Both the position numbers and the translations under genes were made by a program. Shown here in pieces: positions 43,271-51,974 of a DNA stretch of 64,000 nucleotides. Each line of letters starts with the position of its first letter. The first letter of the stretch is position 1. The DNA is taken from positions 1 to 64,000 of the forward strand of contig NZ_JBHUIY010000009.1 of the NCBI RefSeq assembly GCF_042683125.1, written 5' to 3'. The notes beneath the pieces were generated by a model. That model was not told the DNA's origin and ran no database searches. It saw nothing but the letters and a program-made list of their open reading frames with translations. This DNA is from Phaeospirillum tilakii (lineage in GTDB: Bacteria > Pseudomonadota > Alphaproteobacteria > Rhodospirillales > Magnetospirillaceae).

Positions 43271-45475
43271 TCAGCGCCGCCGCCCCTCCGTCGCGGGGGG
43301 CTTCCAGCGGCGCAGCCACAGGGCATTGGACACCACCGACAGCGACGAGAACGCCATCGCGGCGGCGGCAATCATCGGCGACAGCAGGCCGGCTGCCGCC
43401 GCCGGCAGGGCCAGCAGGTTATAGACGAAGGCCCAGGCGAGGTTCTGGCGGACGCGGGCGGCGGTGGCGCGGGACAGGGCCAGGGCGTCGGCGACCAAGG
43501 CGAGGTCGGGCCGCATCAGGGTCAGGCCGGCGGCGCGCATCGCCGCATCGCTGCCGCCACCGAGGGCAATGCCGATATCGGCGGCGGCGAGGGCCGGGGC
43601 GTCGTTGACGCCGTCGCCGACCATCGCCACCACCCCGGCTTCCTGGCGCAGGCGGGCCAGGGCGGCGCTTTTGTCGCCGGGCAGCAGGGCGGCCTCGACC
43701 CGGGTGACGCCGACCTGGGCGGCCACCGCGGCGGCGGCGCGGGGGGAATCGCCGGTCAGCATCGCGGTGGCGATCCCCAGCCTTTGCAGGGTGGCCAGCG
43801 CCGCCGCCGCGCCGGGACGGGGCGGATCGGCCAGGGCGATCAGGCCGAGCGGCGCGCCGTCGCGGGCCACCGCCATCAGGGCGCGGCCCTGGGCCTCCTC
43901 GGCATCGGCGAGCGGATCGAGCGGGCCGAGCGGCAGGCCGCGTTCGGCGAACAGGCGGCGGCTGCCGATCAGCAGGGCGGCGCCGCCGACGCGGGCTTCG
44001 AGGCCCAGGCCGGGGATGGCGCGGAAATCCTCGACCGGGTCGAGGGGGAGGCCCCGGGCCTCGGCGGCGGCGACCAAAGCGCGGCCGAGCGGGTGTTCGC
44101 TGCCACGCTGGGCCGAGGCGGCGAGGCGCAGCAGCTCGGTTTCGTCCAGGGGGGGCAGCGGGTGGAGCGCGGCCAAAGCCGGGCGGCCCTCGGTCAGGGT
44201 GCCGGTCTTGTCGAACGCCACCAGGGTGACGCGATGGGCCAGTTCGAGCGCGGCGGCGTCGCGGATCAGGATGCCGTGGCGGGCGGCAACGCCGGTGCCG
44301 ACCATGATCGCGGCCGGGGTGGCGAGGCCGAGGGCGCAGGGGCAGGCCACCACCAGCACCGACACGGCGGCAACGAAGCCGTCGGCCGGGGCGTCCAGGG
44401 CCAACCACCACACGAGGAAGGTCGCCACGGCCAGCGTCACCACCGCCGGGACGAACCACGCCGCCACCCGGTCCACCGTGGCCTGGATCGGCGCCTTGCT
44501 GGCCTCGGCGGCGCGGACCTGACGGATGATGCGGCCGAGGGTCGATTCAGCGCCGACGCCTTTGGTCTCGACCCGCAGCAGGCCCTCGCCGTTGATCGCG
44601 CCGGCCACCACCGCCTCGCCCGGGCCGCGCGGCACCGGCAGGCTTTCGCCGGTGATCAGGGATTCATCGAGGCTGCTGGCCCCGGCCAGGATCAGGCCAT
44701 CGACCGGGACCCGCTCGCCGGGGCGGATCACCACCCTCTCGCCGAGGCCGACCAGGGCGAGCGGGACGTCGATCTCGATGCCGTCGCGCTCGACCCGGGC
44801 GGTGGGCGGGGCCAGCCGCATCAACGCGCGGATCGCTCCGGCGGCGGCGTGGCGGGCGCGGCCCTCCAGCACCTTGCCGAGCAGGACCAGGGTGACCACC
44901 ACCGCCGCGCCCTCGAAATAGAGCGGGCCGTCGCTGCCGGCGATGACCCGGGCGGCCGACAGGCCGAACGCGGCCGAGCTGCCCAGCACCACCAGCAGGT
45001 CCATGTTGCCGGCACCGTTGCGCAAGGCCGCCCAGGCTCCGGCGTAGAAGCGCGCCCCCGGCCCGGCCAGCACCAGCCCGGCCAGCGCCATCTGCACCCA
45101 GGGCGACAGGCTGAGGTGGACGTGGGGGGCGGCGACCATCACCACCATCTCGGCCACCAGCGGCAGGGTCAGCAGCGCGGCGAAGGCCAGCAGCAGCCAT
45201 TCGTGCCGGCCGCGTTGGGCGCGGGCGGCCTCGGCGCGGTCGAGGTCTTCGTCCTCGCCCCGGCGGGCGGGATCGGGGGCGAAGCCGGCGCGGCGGATCG
45301 CCGCCTCGATCTCGGCGAGGCCGACCCGGGTTGGGTCGTAGCGCAGGTCGGCGCGCTCGGCCGGCAGGCTGACCAGGGCGCGTTCGACCCCGTCGAGCCG
45401 GCTCAGCACCCGTTCCAGCCGGGCCGAGCAGGCGGCGCAGGTCATGCCGATGATGCCGAGGGAGAGATCGGACAT
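43271..45475 (-). CDS. copA: Copper-exporting P1B-type ATPase
   Basis: A 734-residue heavy-metal ATPase of the inner membrane. One N-terminal metal-binding domain (GMTCAACSARLE), membrane helices, the TGES actuator motif, the metal-site CPC in VACPCALGLATP (near residue 378), the phosphorylated DKTGTLTEG (near 421), SEHPLG, and GDGVND. The last helix pair ends MAFSSLSVVSNALWLRRW, typical of Cu(+) exporters. ATG at 45475 follows GGAGG. No copper regulator or chaperone gene is adjacent. Confidence 0.94.
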   Translation of the reverse strand: MSDLSLGIIGMTCAACSARLERVLSRLDGVERALVSLPAERADLRYDPTRVGLAEIEAAIRRAGFAPDPARRGEDEDLDRAEAARAQRGRHEWLLLAFAALLTLPLVAEMVVMVAAPHVHLSLSPWVQMALAGLVLAGPGARFYAGAWAALRNGAGNMDLLVVLGSSAAFGLSAARVIAGSDGPLYFEGAAVVVTLVLLGKVLEGRARHAAAGAIRALMRLAPPTARVERDGIEIDVPLALVGLGERVVIRPGERVPVDGLILAGASSLDESLITGESLPVPRGPGEAVVAGAINGEGLLRVETKGVGAESTLGRIIRQVRAAEASKAPIQATVDRVAAWFVPAVVTLAVATFLVWWLALDAPADGFVAAVSVLVVACPCALGLATPAAIMVGTGVAARHGILIRDAAALELAHRVTLVAFDKTGTLTEGRPALAALHPLPPLDETELLRLAASAQRGSEHPLGRALVAAAEARGLPLDPVEDFRAIPGLGLEARVGGAALLIGSRRLFAERGLPLGPLDPLADAEEAQGRALMAVARDGAPLGLIALADPPRPGAAAALATLQRLGIATAMLTGDSPRAAAAVAAQVGVTRVEAALLPGDKSAALARLRQEAGVVAMVGDGVNDAPALAAADIGIALGGGSDAAMRAAGLTLMRPDLALVADALALSRATAARVRQNLAWAFVYNLLALPAAAAGLLSPMIAAAAMAFSSLSVVSNALWLRRWKPPATEGRRR

Positions 45476-45510
45476 GGGGGGCCTCCGCGACGGGCGGCCG
45501 GGGGGGAGTT

Positions 45511-45621
45511 GCGGGGCTACCGCCCCGGCCCCGTTTGGGGCGATGCCCCAAACCCCCTTGATTTTCAAAAATAAGGGGGGTCCGGGGCGAATGCCCCGGG
45601 CGGGTTCGGGCGGCAGCCCGA
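45511..45621. repeat. Bipartite hairpin repeat, second sequence class (111 bp)
   Basis: Outer hairpin GGGGCTACCGCCCC; inner hairpin TTTGGGGCGATGCCCCAAA; ACCCCC; A+T-rich core TTGATTTTCAAAAATAA; GGGGGGTCC; inner hairpin GGGGCGAATGCCCC; GGGCGGGT; outer hairpin TCGGGCGGCAGCCCGA. Same plan as the main family with other bases and a very short core. It lies 17 bases past the stop of the sugar epimerase (minus strand) and can end that operon before copA. Confidence 0.8.
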
Positions 45622-45638
45622 CAGGGGGCGCCGAACCG

Positions 45639-46580
45639 TCAGACGTTACTGTAGACGCTGTTGCGGATCATGCGATAGCCCTTGACCAGTTCGGCCAGCC
45701 CGGTATCCAGCGCATAGGCCGGGCGCCAGCCGGTCGCCTCCAGCCGTTCGTTGGAGACGATGTAGTCGCGCTTGTCGGGGTCCTCGCCGACGGGGGCTTC
45801 GAGCACGACGAAATCGGGGACGTGGGCCTTGATCCGGGCGCACAGCTCGATCTTCGACAGGTTGGCCTCGGACAGGCCGACATTGTAGGGGCGGCCCTTC
45901 ATCGTCTCGAAATTGTCGATGCCGTGCAGGAAGGTGCGGGCGACGTCGCGGACATGGATGTAGTTGCGCTTGAAGTGGCCCTCGAACAGCACGATGAAGC
46001 GATCATTGACCGCGCGGTAGGTGAAGTCGTTGACCAGCAGGTCGAGCCGCATCCGGGGCGACATGCCGAACACGGTGGCGAGGCGGAACGAGATCGCGTT
46101 GCCATGATCGAGCACCGCCTTCTCGACCTCGACCTTGTGGATGCCATAGAGCGAGAGCGGCCGCATCGGGCTGTCCTCGGTACAGAACTTGCCGGCCTCG
46201 CCGATGCCGTAGCCGGAATTGGTGATCGGCATCAGCACCCGCTGCGACGGCGCCAGCGCCTTGACCAGGGCCAGTTGGGCATCGAGGTTGACGCTGGTGG
46301 CGCCGACCGGGTCCTGCTTGCACAGCGGGGCCCCGACCAGGGCGGCGAGCGGGATCACGATGTCGGCCTTGGCCAGCAGCGACTTGACCAGCGCCTGATC
46401 GCGCACGTCGCCACGCACCACGTCGAAATTGGGATCGGCGACGCAATGGTTAAGCGAGGTCTGTTTGAACAGGAAATTGTCGAGCACGGTGACGCGGTGG
46501 CCGGCGCGCAGCAGTTCGGGCACCAGGATCGAGCCGAGATAGCCGGCACCGCCAGTGACCAGGATGTTGTGGCAGGACAT
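45639..46580 (-). CDS. NAD-dependent nucleotide-sugar epimerase/dehydratase
   Basis: A 313-residue extended short-chain dehydrogenase. NAD site VTGGAGYLGS, catalytic YGIHK (Tyr-x-x-x-Lys) after TNSGYGIG, and NYIHVRDVARTFLHGI. It works on a nucleotide sugar or its keto form; the exact reaction is not clear. It is the last gene of a four-gene minus-strand operon (E1 alpha, E1 beta, DegT-type, this one), starting 21 bases after the DegT gene, and is followed by a repeat that looks like a terminator. Confidence 0.88.
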   Translation of the reverse strand: MSCHNILVTGGAGYLGSILVPELLRAGHRVTVLDNFLFKQTSLNHCVADPNFDVVRGDVRDQALVKSLLAKADIVIPLAALVGAPLCKQDPVGATSVNLDAQLALVKALAPSQRVLMPITNSGYGIGEAGKFCTEDSPMRPLSLYGIHKVEVEKAVLDHGNAISFRLATVFGMSPRMRLDLLVNDFTYRAVNDRFIVLFEGHFKRNYIHVRDVARTFLHGIDNFETMKGRPYNVGLSEANLSKIELCARIKAHVPDFVVLEAPVGEDPDKRDYIVSNERLEATGWRPAYALDTGLAELVKGYRMIRNSVYSNV

Positions 46581-46601
46581 GATCGCAAACTCCTGTTTTT
46601 A

Positions 46602-47780
46602 CTAGCGGCACACCGTGTCCAGCACCTCGCGCAGGCGGGTGATCTGGGGGGTGAGGTCGTGGGGATGGTTGCCGACGAAGAAGCCGTAATCGTGGGCGAG
46701 GTCGGCGTTGGGGGCGGCGCCGCCGACCACCTCGTAATCGTAGAAGCGCAGCACGTCGTGGCGGAGGAAATTGCCGCCGGTGATGATGCGGAAGCCGATA
46801 TCGGCCTGCTTCAGCGCCGCGAACACCCGGCCCCGGTCGGGCCGATGGGCCGGGTTGAGAATCAGGGTGAAGCTGAAGGCGGAACTGGTTCCATTCTCAC
46901 GCTGAAGGATGAACCGCTCGTCGTCGGCGAACAGCGACTGGAACAAAGCGAGGTTGCGCCGCCGCGCCGCCGTCATCGCCGGCAGCTTCTTTAATTGCTC
47001 GCGCCCGACCGCCGCTTCGATCTCCAGCGGCCGGACGTTGTAGCCGGGCAGGATGAAGCGGTAGGCCTCGAAATGGTCGCTGCCGCCGCGCTGATAGAGC
47101 CCGGTGTCGGCCGGCAGGTCACGGGTCCAGCCATGGGCGCGCAGGCTGCGGCAGAGATCCTCCAACTCGCGGTCGTCGGTCAGGATCATCCCCCCTTCCA
47201 TCGTCGAGATGTGATGGGAGAAGAAGAAGCTGAAGGTGTTGAGATCGCCGAAGCTGCCGCATTTGCGCCCGCCCAACTCGGCATCCATGCTCTCGCAATT
47301 GTCCTCGAGCAGCGCAAGCCCATGGGCGTCGGCGAAGGCGCGCAGGGTGTCGAGCGCCGCCGGATTGCCGAGGATCGACACCGCGACGATGGCGCGGGTG
47401 CGCGGAGTCAGCGCCCGCTCCAACTGCCCGACATCGATGTTGAGCGTCTCCAACTCGATATCGACGAACCGCAGCTTCAGCCCGTATTGCTGGAGCGGAT
47501 GATAGGTGGTGGCCCAGGACAGCACCGGGACGATCACCTCGTCGCCGCGTTGCAACGGCCGATCCTGGCGATAGGCCAGCGCCGCCACCGCGATCAGGTT
47601 GGCCGAGGAGCCGGAATTGACCATGATGCCGGCGCGAACACCGAAATAATCGGCGAACGCCCGCTCGAACGCCTTGACCTCGCCCCCCATGGTGTAGAAC
47701 CCGGACTCGATCACCCGCTTGGCGGCGGCGACCTCTTCCTCCCCCCAGGATGGGGCGGCCAATTCATAAAACATCGTCAC
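46602..47780 (-). CDS. DegT/DnrJ-family PLP enzyme, ColD-like (Lys replaced by His)
   Basis: A 392-residue aspartate-aminotransferase-fold enzyme. The usual PLP-binding SFHxxK reads FSFFFSHHISTMEGG, so His189 takes the place of the Schiff-base Lys. This swap is known in ColD and RfbH/E1-type sugar 3-dehydratases, which use PMP or PLP to remove the C3 hydroxyl. NSGSSANL, LEDNCESMDAELGG and the C-terminal substrate region (GYNVRPLEIEAAVGREQL) are typical. I infer a deoxygenation step on a 4-keto sugar. Operon with the E1-like pair upstream and epimerase downstream. Confidence 0.9.
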   Translation of the reverse strand: MTMFYELAAPSWGEEEVAAAKRVIESGFYTMGGEVKAFERAFADYFGVRAGIMVNSGSSANLIAVAALAYRQDRPLQRGDEVIVPVLSWATTYHPLQQYGLKLRFVDIELETLNIDVGQLERALTPRTRAIVAVSILGNPAALDTLRAFADAHGLALLEDNCESMDAELGGRKCGSFGDLNTFSFFFSHHISTMEGGMILTDDRELEDLCRSLRAHGWTRDLPADTGLYQRGGSDHFEAYRFILPGYNVRPLEIEAAVGREQLKKLPAMTAARRRNLALFQSLFADDERFILQRENGTSSAFSFTLILNPAHRPDRGRVFAALKQADIGFRIITGGNFLRHDVLRFYDYEVVGGAAPNADLAHDYGFFVGNHPHDLTPQITRLREVLDTVCR

Positions 47781-47792
47781 ACCCTTCCACAG

Positions 47793-47845
47793 GGACCGGA
47801 GGTCCAGGAGGCCCCGCCTCCTGGCGGGTGCGGGCAGAGCCCGCC
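47793..47845. repeat. Single right arm of the hairpin repeat, variant bases
   Basis: Hairpin GGACCGGAGGTCC, then inner hairpin AGGAGGC/GCCTCCT, GGCGGGTG and outer hairpin CGGGCAGAGCCCG. It sits between the E1 beta stop and the DegT start (both minus), with no partner arm, so it may lower expression of the two downstream genes relative to the E1 pair. Confidence 0.65.
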
Positions 47846-47849
47846 TTGA

Positions 47850-48905
47850 TCAGAACGGCCCCTTGAACTGCACCTGATAGGCCAGCTTGGCCCGCTCCTC
47901 CGACGGCTGCCAGGGCGGCGCGTCGGGCCGGGCCAGCGCCCAGGCGGCGGCGGCGATGGTGGCCGGGTTGGGATAGAAATGAGCCTCCAGCCACGGACTG
48001 GTCGGACAGGTGGCGTCGGCAAACCCGATCCGCTTGACGTGGATCCCCGCTTCCGGCGCCCGCTCGGCCACCGCCGCGACGATCTCGGCCGAGGCGCCGC
48101 ACATGGTCCACCCATTATCAACCACCAGCAGCCGCCCGGTGCGCCGGGCCGAGGCGAGGATGGTGCCGATGTCGAGCGGCCGCAGCCAGATCGGATCGAT
48201 CACCTCGGCCGCCACCCCGACCTCGGCCAGCAATTCGGCGGCGCGCACCGATTCCTGCACCATGTTGGAGATGCCGACGATGGTGACGTCGTCGCCGGCC
48301 CGGCAGACCCGCGCCCGCCCCGGCGGCACCGCGAACGGCGCCGGATCGACCTCGGTGACGGTGGGATAGAGTAGCCGGTGCTCCATGAAGATCACCGGGT
48401 CGTCGTCGCGGATCGCGGCGATCAGGCAGCCCTTGGCGTCATGGGCGTTGCTGGGCGCCGCCACCTTGAGGCCGGGAATATGCATGAACAGGGCATGCAG
48501 CCCCTGCGAATGCTGGGCCCCCTGCCCCCACGACTTGCCGATCATCGAGCGCACCACCAGCGGCACCCGCACCTGCCCGCCCCACATCGCGTGGGCCTTG
48601 GCGGCGATGTTGACCAGCTGGTTCATGCACAGCAGCATGAAATCCATCCGGATATGGACATGGACCGGGCGCATCCCGGCCATCGCCGCGCCGATGGCGA
48701 TGCCGGTCATCGCGTCCTCGGACAGGGGGGTGGTGAACACCCGCTCCGGCCCGTATTTGTCCAGCAACCCCTTGGTCGAGCCCTGGATGGCGAGATGGTC
48801 ATCGACGTCGAGCCCGAACACGAACACGGCGGGGTCGCGTGCCATTTCCTGGTCGAGCGCCTCGCGCAGGGCCTCGACATAGCGCAGCGGGCGCGGCTCA
48901 GACAT
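47850..48905 (-). CDS. TPP-dependent dehydrogenase E1 beta-type subunit
   Basis: A 351-residue protein of the pyruvate/acetoin dehydrogenase E1 beta group: RYVEALREALDQEM, TTPLSEDAMTGIAIGAAMAG, GQGAQHSQGLHALF, PVIFMEHRLLYP. It pairs with the alpha-type subunit upstream, whose stop it overlaps by eight bases. No E2 or E3 gene is near, and the two genes that follow are sugar enzymes, so a role in a normal dehydrogenase complex is unlikely; transfer of a two-carbon unit to a keto sugar is my inference. Confidence 0.88.
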   Translation of the reverse strand: MSEPRPLRYVEALREALDQEMARDPAVFVFGLDVDDHLAIQGSTKGLLDKYGPERVFTTPLSEDAMTGIAIGAAMAGMRPVHVHIRMDFMLLCMNQLVNIAAKAHAMWGGQVRVPLVVRSMIGKSWGQGAQHSQGLHALFMHIPGLKVAAPSNAHDAKGCLIAAIRDDDPVIFMEHRLLYPTVTEVDPAPFAVPPGRARVCRAGDDVTIVGISNMVQESVRAAELLAEVGVAAEVIDPIWLRPLDIGTILASARRTGRLLVVDNGWTMCGASAEIVAAVAERAPEAGIHVKRIGFADATCPTSPWLEAHFYPNPATIAAAAWALARPDAPPWQPSEERAKLAYQVQFKGPF

Positions 48906-49869
48906 CGGCGCGGGCCTCCAGGTGGCTGGACGGACCGTCATACAGCTCGGCCGGATCGGGCGGCGGGCTGTCCTCGGCGAAGCGGATTGCGGCGGCGATC
49001 TCGGCTTCGATCGCCGCGTCGATCGCCTCGCGCTCGGCCGCCGGCAGCAACGCCGCCAGCCGGGCGAGCTGATCGGCCGCCAGCCACGGTTCGGCCTCGG
49101 CGCGGTCGCGGTAGCCCTGGTCGAAATCCTCGTTGGGGCCGACATGCTGGCGCCAGCGATAGACCTGGGCCTCGATCAGGCGCGGCCCGGCGCCGGCCCG
49201 CAGCGCCGCCACCGCGTCGAGGGCGGCGTCACGGATCGCGAACAGGTCGCCATCGGCGACATGCACCGCCGGCACCCCCATCGCCTCGGCGACGGCCCGG
49301 ATCCCCTCGGGCCGGGCCCGGCGCTTGGTCAGCGGCTCATGGATGGCGTAGCCGTTGTTCTCGACCACGAACAGCAGCGGCAGCTTGTGCAAAGCGGCGA
49401 AATTGACCGTCTCGTAGAAACAGCCTTCCTCGGTGGCGCCGTCGCCGAGGAACACCGCCACCACCCGCCCCTGCCCGGCCCGCTGGGCGGCCAAAGCGTA
49501 GCCGGCGGCGACCGGCACCTGGGTGGCGACCACCGCCGACGAGCCCATCACCCCGGCCCCGGTGGCGATGACATGCATCGAGCCGCCCTTGCCCCGGCAG
49601 CAGCCGGTGACCTTGCCGAACATCTCGGCCATCATCCCTTCCATGGCGCCGCCCTTGGCGAGATACATCGCGTGGCTGCGGTAGGAGCCGCCGACCCAGT
49701 CGCCCGGCTCCAGCGCGTCGCACACCCCGACCGCGACCTGTTCCTGGCCGATGGCGAGGTGAACCGGGCTCTTGATCCGGTCGGAGGGATAGATTTCGGC
49801 GGTGACTTCCTCGAAGCGGCGGATGCGGCGCAGGCCGGCATAGAGGCGGGCGATCAGGGTCGGGTCCAA
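48898..49869 (-). CDS. TPP-dependent dehydrogenase E1 alpha-type subunit
   Basis: A 323-residue E1 alpha. The TPP/Mg motif GDGATEEGCFYETVNFA ends in ENNGYAIH; GGSYRSHAMYLAKGG, CCRGKGGSMH and YRWRQHVGPNEDF are typical of the family. The serine-phosphorylation loop of mitochondrial enzymes is not evident. First gene of the four-gene operon; the 85-base gap to the hemerythrin gene (same strand) may hold its promoter. Confidence 0.9.
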   Translation of the reverse strand: MDPTLIARLYAGLRRIRRFEEVTAEIYPSDRIKSPVHLAIGQEQVAVGVCDALEPGDWVGGSYRSHAMYLAKGGAMEGMMAEMFGKVTGCCRGKGGSMHVIATGAGVMGSSAVVATQVPVAAGYALAAQRAGQGRVVAVFLGDGATEEGCFYETVNFAALHKLPLLFVVENNGYAIHEPLTKRRARPEGIRAVAEAMGVPAVHVADGDLFAIRDAALDAVAALRAGAGPRLIEAQVYRWRQHVGPNEDFDQGYRDRAEAEPWLAADQLARLAALLPAAEREAIDAAIEAEIAAAIRFAEDSPPPDPAELYDGPSSHLEARADV

Positions 49870-49954
49870 GCTGTTCCCCCGGCGGGTGGCAGGAATGGGA
49901 ACGAAAGCACGATGACGGCAAAGGAAGTTTTAACGCAGCGTCCGGAACGGGGCG

Positions 49955-50380
49955 TCAGGGCGGTGGCGGGGCGTCGCGCAGAAAGCTGACGTAGCGCATG
50001 TCCTCGGTCAGGATGTGTTCGACCAGCCAGGCCTGAAGATGGGCGTGCAGCCGGCCGATCGATTCCGGCCCGGGATCGATCATGCAGCCGGCCAGCATCG
50101 CGCCGAGACGGTGGCTGAAGCCGGCATGGCTGGCGCCGTGGCCGGCGGCATCGGGATAGCCGGCGCGCAGCAGCATCTCCTCCTCGCGGCGGAAATGATG
50201 CTCGGCGAAGGCGACCAGATCGTCGATCACCGCGCCGATCCCGGCCAGTTCGGCACGGGCCTCCAGCATGTCGTCGAGCCGGTTGATCATCCCGACCAGA
50301 TCACGGTGGTCCTGATCGACCGCCGCGATGCCGGTCTCCATGGTCGGAACCCAGTCTACCTTCATGATTTCTGTCGCCAT
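49955..50380 (-). CDS. Bacteriohemerythrin-like protein
   Basis: A 141-residue four-helix protein with the di-iron ligands of hemerythrins: DQDHRDLVGMINRL, FAEHHFRREEEML, HGASHAGFSHRL and VEHILTEDMRY. It binds O2 and may act in oxygen sensing or delivery; in this group of motile bacteria hemerythrins often go with aerotaxis. ATG 50380 and ATG 50365 (MKVDW) are both possible; neither has a strong ribosome site. Confidence 0.85.
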   Translation of the reverse strand: MATEIMKVDWVPTMETGIAAVDQDHRDLVGMINRLDDMLEARAELAGIGAVIDDLVAFAEHHFRREEEMLLRAGYPDAAGHGASHAGFSHRLGAMLAGCMIDPGPESIGRLHAHLQAWLVEHILTEDMRYVSFLRDAPPPP

Positions 50381-50430
50381 CTCAAGTGCTTGACCATGGT
50401 CGCAGAGGGCGGGAACCCTGTCAACCGCCA

Positions 50431-50538
50431 GGCGGGCTGCCGCCCGCGCCCGCTTGGGGCGATGCCCCAAACCCCCTTCTTTTTCGAAAAAAAGGGGGTC
50501 CGGGGCATCGCCCCGGTTGGGTTTGGGCGAAAGCCCAA
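50431..50538. repeat. Bipartite hairpin repeat, second sequence class (108 bp)
   Basis: Outer left hairpin GCGGGC/GCCCGC; inner TTGGGGCGATGCCCCAA; ACCCCCTT; core CTTTTTCGAAAAAAAG, itself palindromic; GGGGGTCC; inner GGGGCATCGCCCC; outer right TTGGGC-GAAA-GCCCAA. The two outer hairpins differ in bases from each other yet both pair fully. It lies 7 bases before the stop end of the glycosidase gene and 50 upstream of the hemerythrin start. Confidence 0.8.
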
Positions 50539-50544
50539 TCGCGT

Positions 50545-51963
50545 TCAGACCACCCGGCCGGCGCGGATGGTCTCGGCGAACCAGTGGTAGCTGTCCTTGG
50601 GGATCCGTTGCAGGGTGTCGTAATCGACCCGGACGATGCCGAAACGCTTCGACAGCCCCTCCGCCCACTCGAAATTGTCGAGCAGCGACCACACCAGATA
50701 GCCCTTGACGTTGCAGCCCTCGGCCAGGGCACGGCCGACCGCGGCGACATGGTCGCGCAGGAAGGCGACCCGCTCGGCATCGTGCACCTTGCCATCGGGG
50801 GTGACCACGTCGTCATAGGCGGCACCGTTCTCGGCGATGAACACCGCCGGATTGCCGTAAAGCTGCTTGAACTCCAGCAAAAGGTCGTAGAGCCCGTCCG
50901 GCTGGACCGGCCAGCCCATCCCGGTCCAACGCTGGCAATGCGCATCGCCCCAACCGGCGTCGAACAGCCGGCCCGGCTCGTGCTTCATCGTCATCCGCGA
51001 GTAATAGTTGATGCCGAGCAGATCGATCGGGAAACGGATCCGGTCGAGGTCGCCGGGCTGGACGATCCCCTCGAACCATGGTGCCAGCACGTCGGGCACC
51101 GCGCCGCGCATCACCCCGTCGAGCGGCACCCGGTTCCACACCGCGTCCCAGCGGATCGCCGCCGCCTGATCGTCCGGCCGGTCGCTCTCGGCCCGGGCCG
51201 GCTGGAGGTTGCAGACGGTGCCGAGGCGCAGCCCGCTCCGTTCGGCCCGCATCGCCCGGAAGGCGTCGCCCTGGGCCAGATTCTGGTGATGCAGCACGGT
51301 CAGCACGCCCTTTTCCCCCAGACGCAGGCCGGGGGCGTGGTCGTCGGTGCCGTGGCCGTTGATGGCGACGACATTGGGCTCGTTGAGGGTGAACCAGTCG
51401 CCGACCCGGTCGCCGAGCCGGCGGACCGCCACCCGGGCGTACTCGGCGAAGGCGTCGGCGATGGCGCGGTTGCGCCAGCCGCCCGCATCCTCCAGCGGCT
51501 GGGGCAGGTCCCAGTGGAACAGACAGGCCATCGGCCGGATCCCGGCGGCGAGGATGGCATCGACCAGCCGGTCGTAGAAATCGAGCCCGGCCGGATTGAC
51601 CGCGCCGCGCCCGGCCGGAATGATCCGGGGCCAGGCCAGCGAGAAGCGGTAGGCGGAAAAGCCCGCCTGCTTCATCAGGGCGATGTCCTCGGGATAGCGG
51701 TGGTAATGGTCACAGGCGACCCGGGCCGAGCTGCCGTCCTTGATCCGGCCCCGGGCGGTGAAGCTGTCCCACACCGAGGGGCCTCGGCCGTCGGCCTCGG
51801 TCGCTCCCTCGATCTGATAGGCGGCGCTGGAAGCCCCCCAGAAGAAATCCTCGGGAAAGGTGCGGGCGGGGGCGGCGGAGACGGATGGGGCGACGGTCAT
51901 GGCGGCAACTCCGGCTAGGAACTGACGGCGACTGGGATGGAAGGGGGAGCGGCGGGCGCTCAT
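50545..51963 (-). CDS. GH1 beta-glucosidase with Tat signal
   Basis: A 472-residue family 1 glycoside hydrolase. The acid/base Glu is in TLNEPNV (near 193) and the nucleophile Glu in IAENGAAYDD (near 376); FFWGASSAAYQIEGA marks the N-terminal strand. A twin-arginine signal (SRRQFLAGVAAM, residues 11-22, cleavage near VSA-AP) predicts folded export to the periplasm, unusual for GH1 enzymes, most of which are cytoplasmic. ATG 51963 precedes the signal directly. The acylphosphatase gene lies 11 bases upstream on the same strand. Confidence 0.9.
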   Translation of the reverse strand: MSARRSPFHPSRRQFLAGVAAMTVAPSVSAAPARTFPEDFFWGASSAAYQIEGATEADGRGPSVWDSFTARGRIKDGSSARVACDHYHRYPEDIALMKQAGFSAYRFSLAWPRIIPAGRGAVNPAGLDFYDRLVDAILAAGIRPMACLFHWDLPQPLEDAGGWRNRAIADAFAEYARVAVRRLGDRVGDWFTLNEPNVVAINGHGTDDHAPGLRLGEKGVLTVLHHQNLAQGDAFRAMRAERSGLRLGTVCNLQPARAESDRPDDQAAAIRWDAVWNRVPLDGVMRGAVPDVLAPWFEGIVQPGDLDRIRFPIDLLGINYYSRMTMKHEPGRLFDAGWGDAHCQRWTGMGWPVQPDGLYDLLLEFKQLYGNPAVFIAENGAAYDDVVTPDGKVHDAERVAFLRDHVAAVGRALAEGCNVKGYLVWSLLDNFEWAEGLSKRFGIVRVDYDTLQRIPKDSYHWFAETIRAGRVV

Positions 51964-51974
51964 CGCGGCGGCCT

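Noticed and set aside
39784..43371. Antisense frame of 1195 codons across the TPR-glycosyltransferase gene
   Set aside because: Low-complexity, Gly/Gln/Arg-rich, no family similarity; a normal by-product of high GC opposite a real gene.
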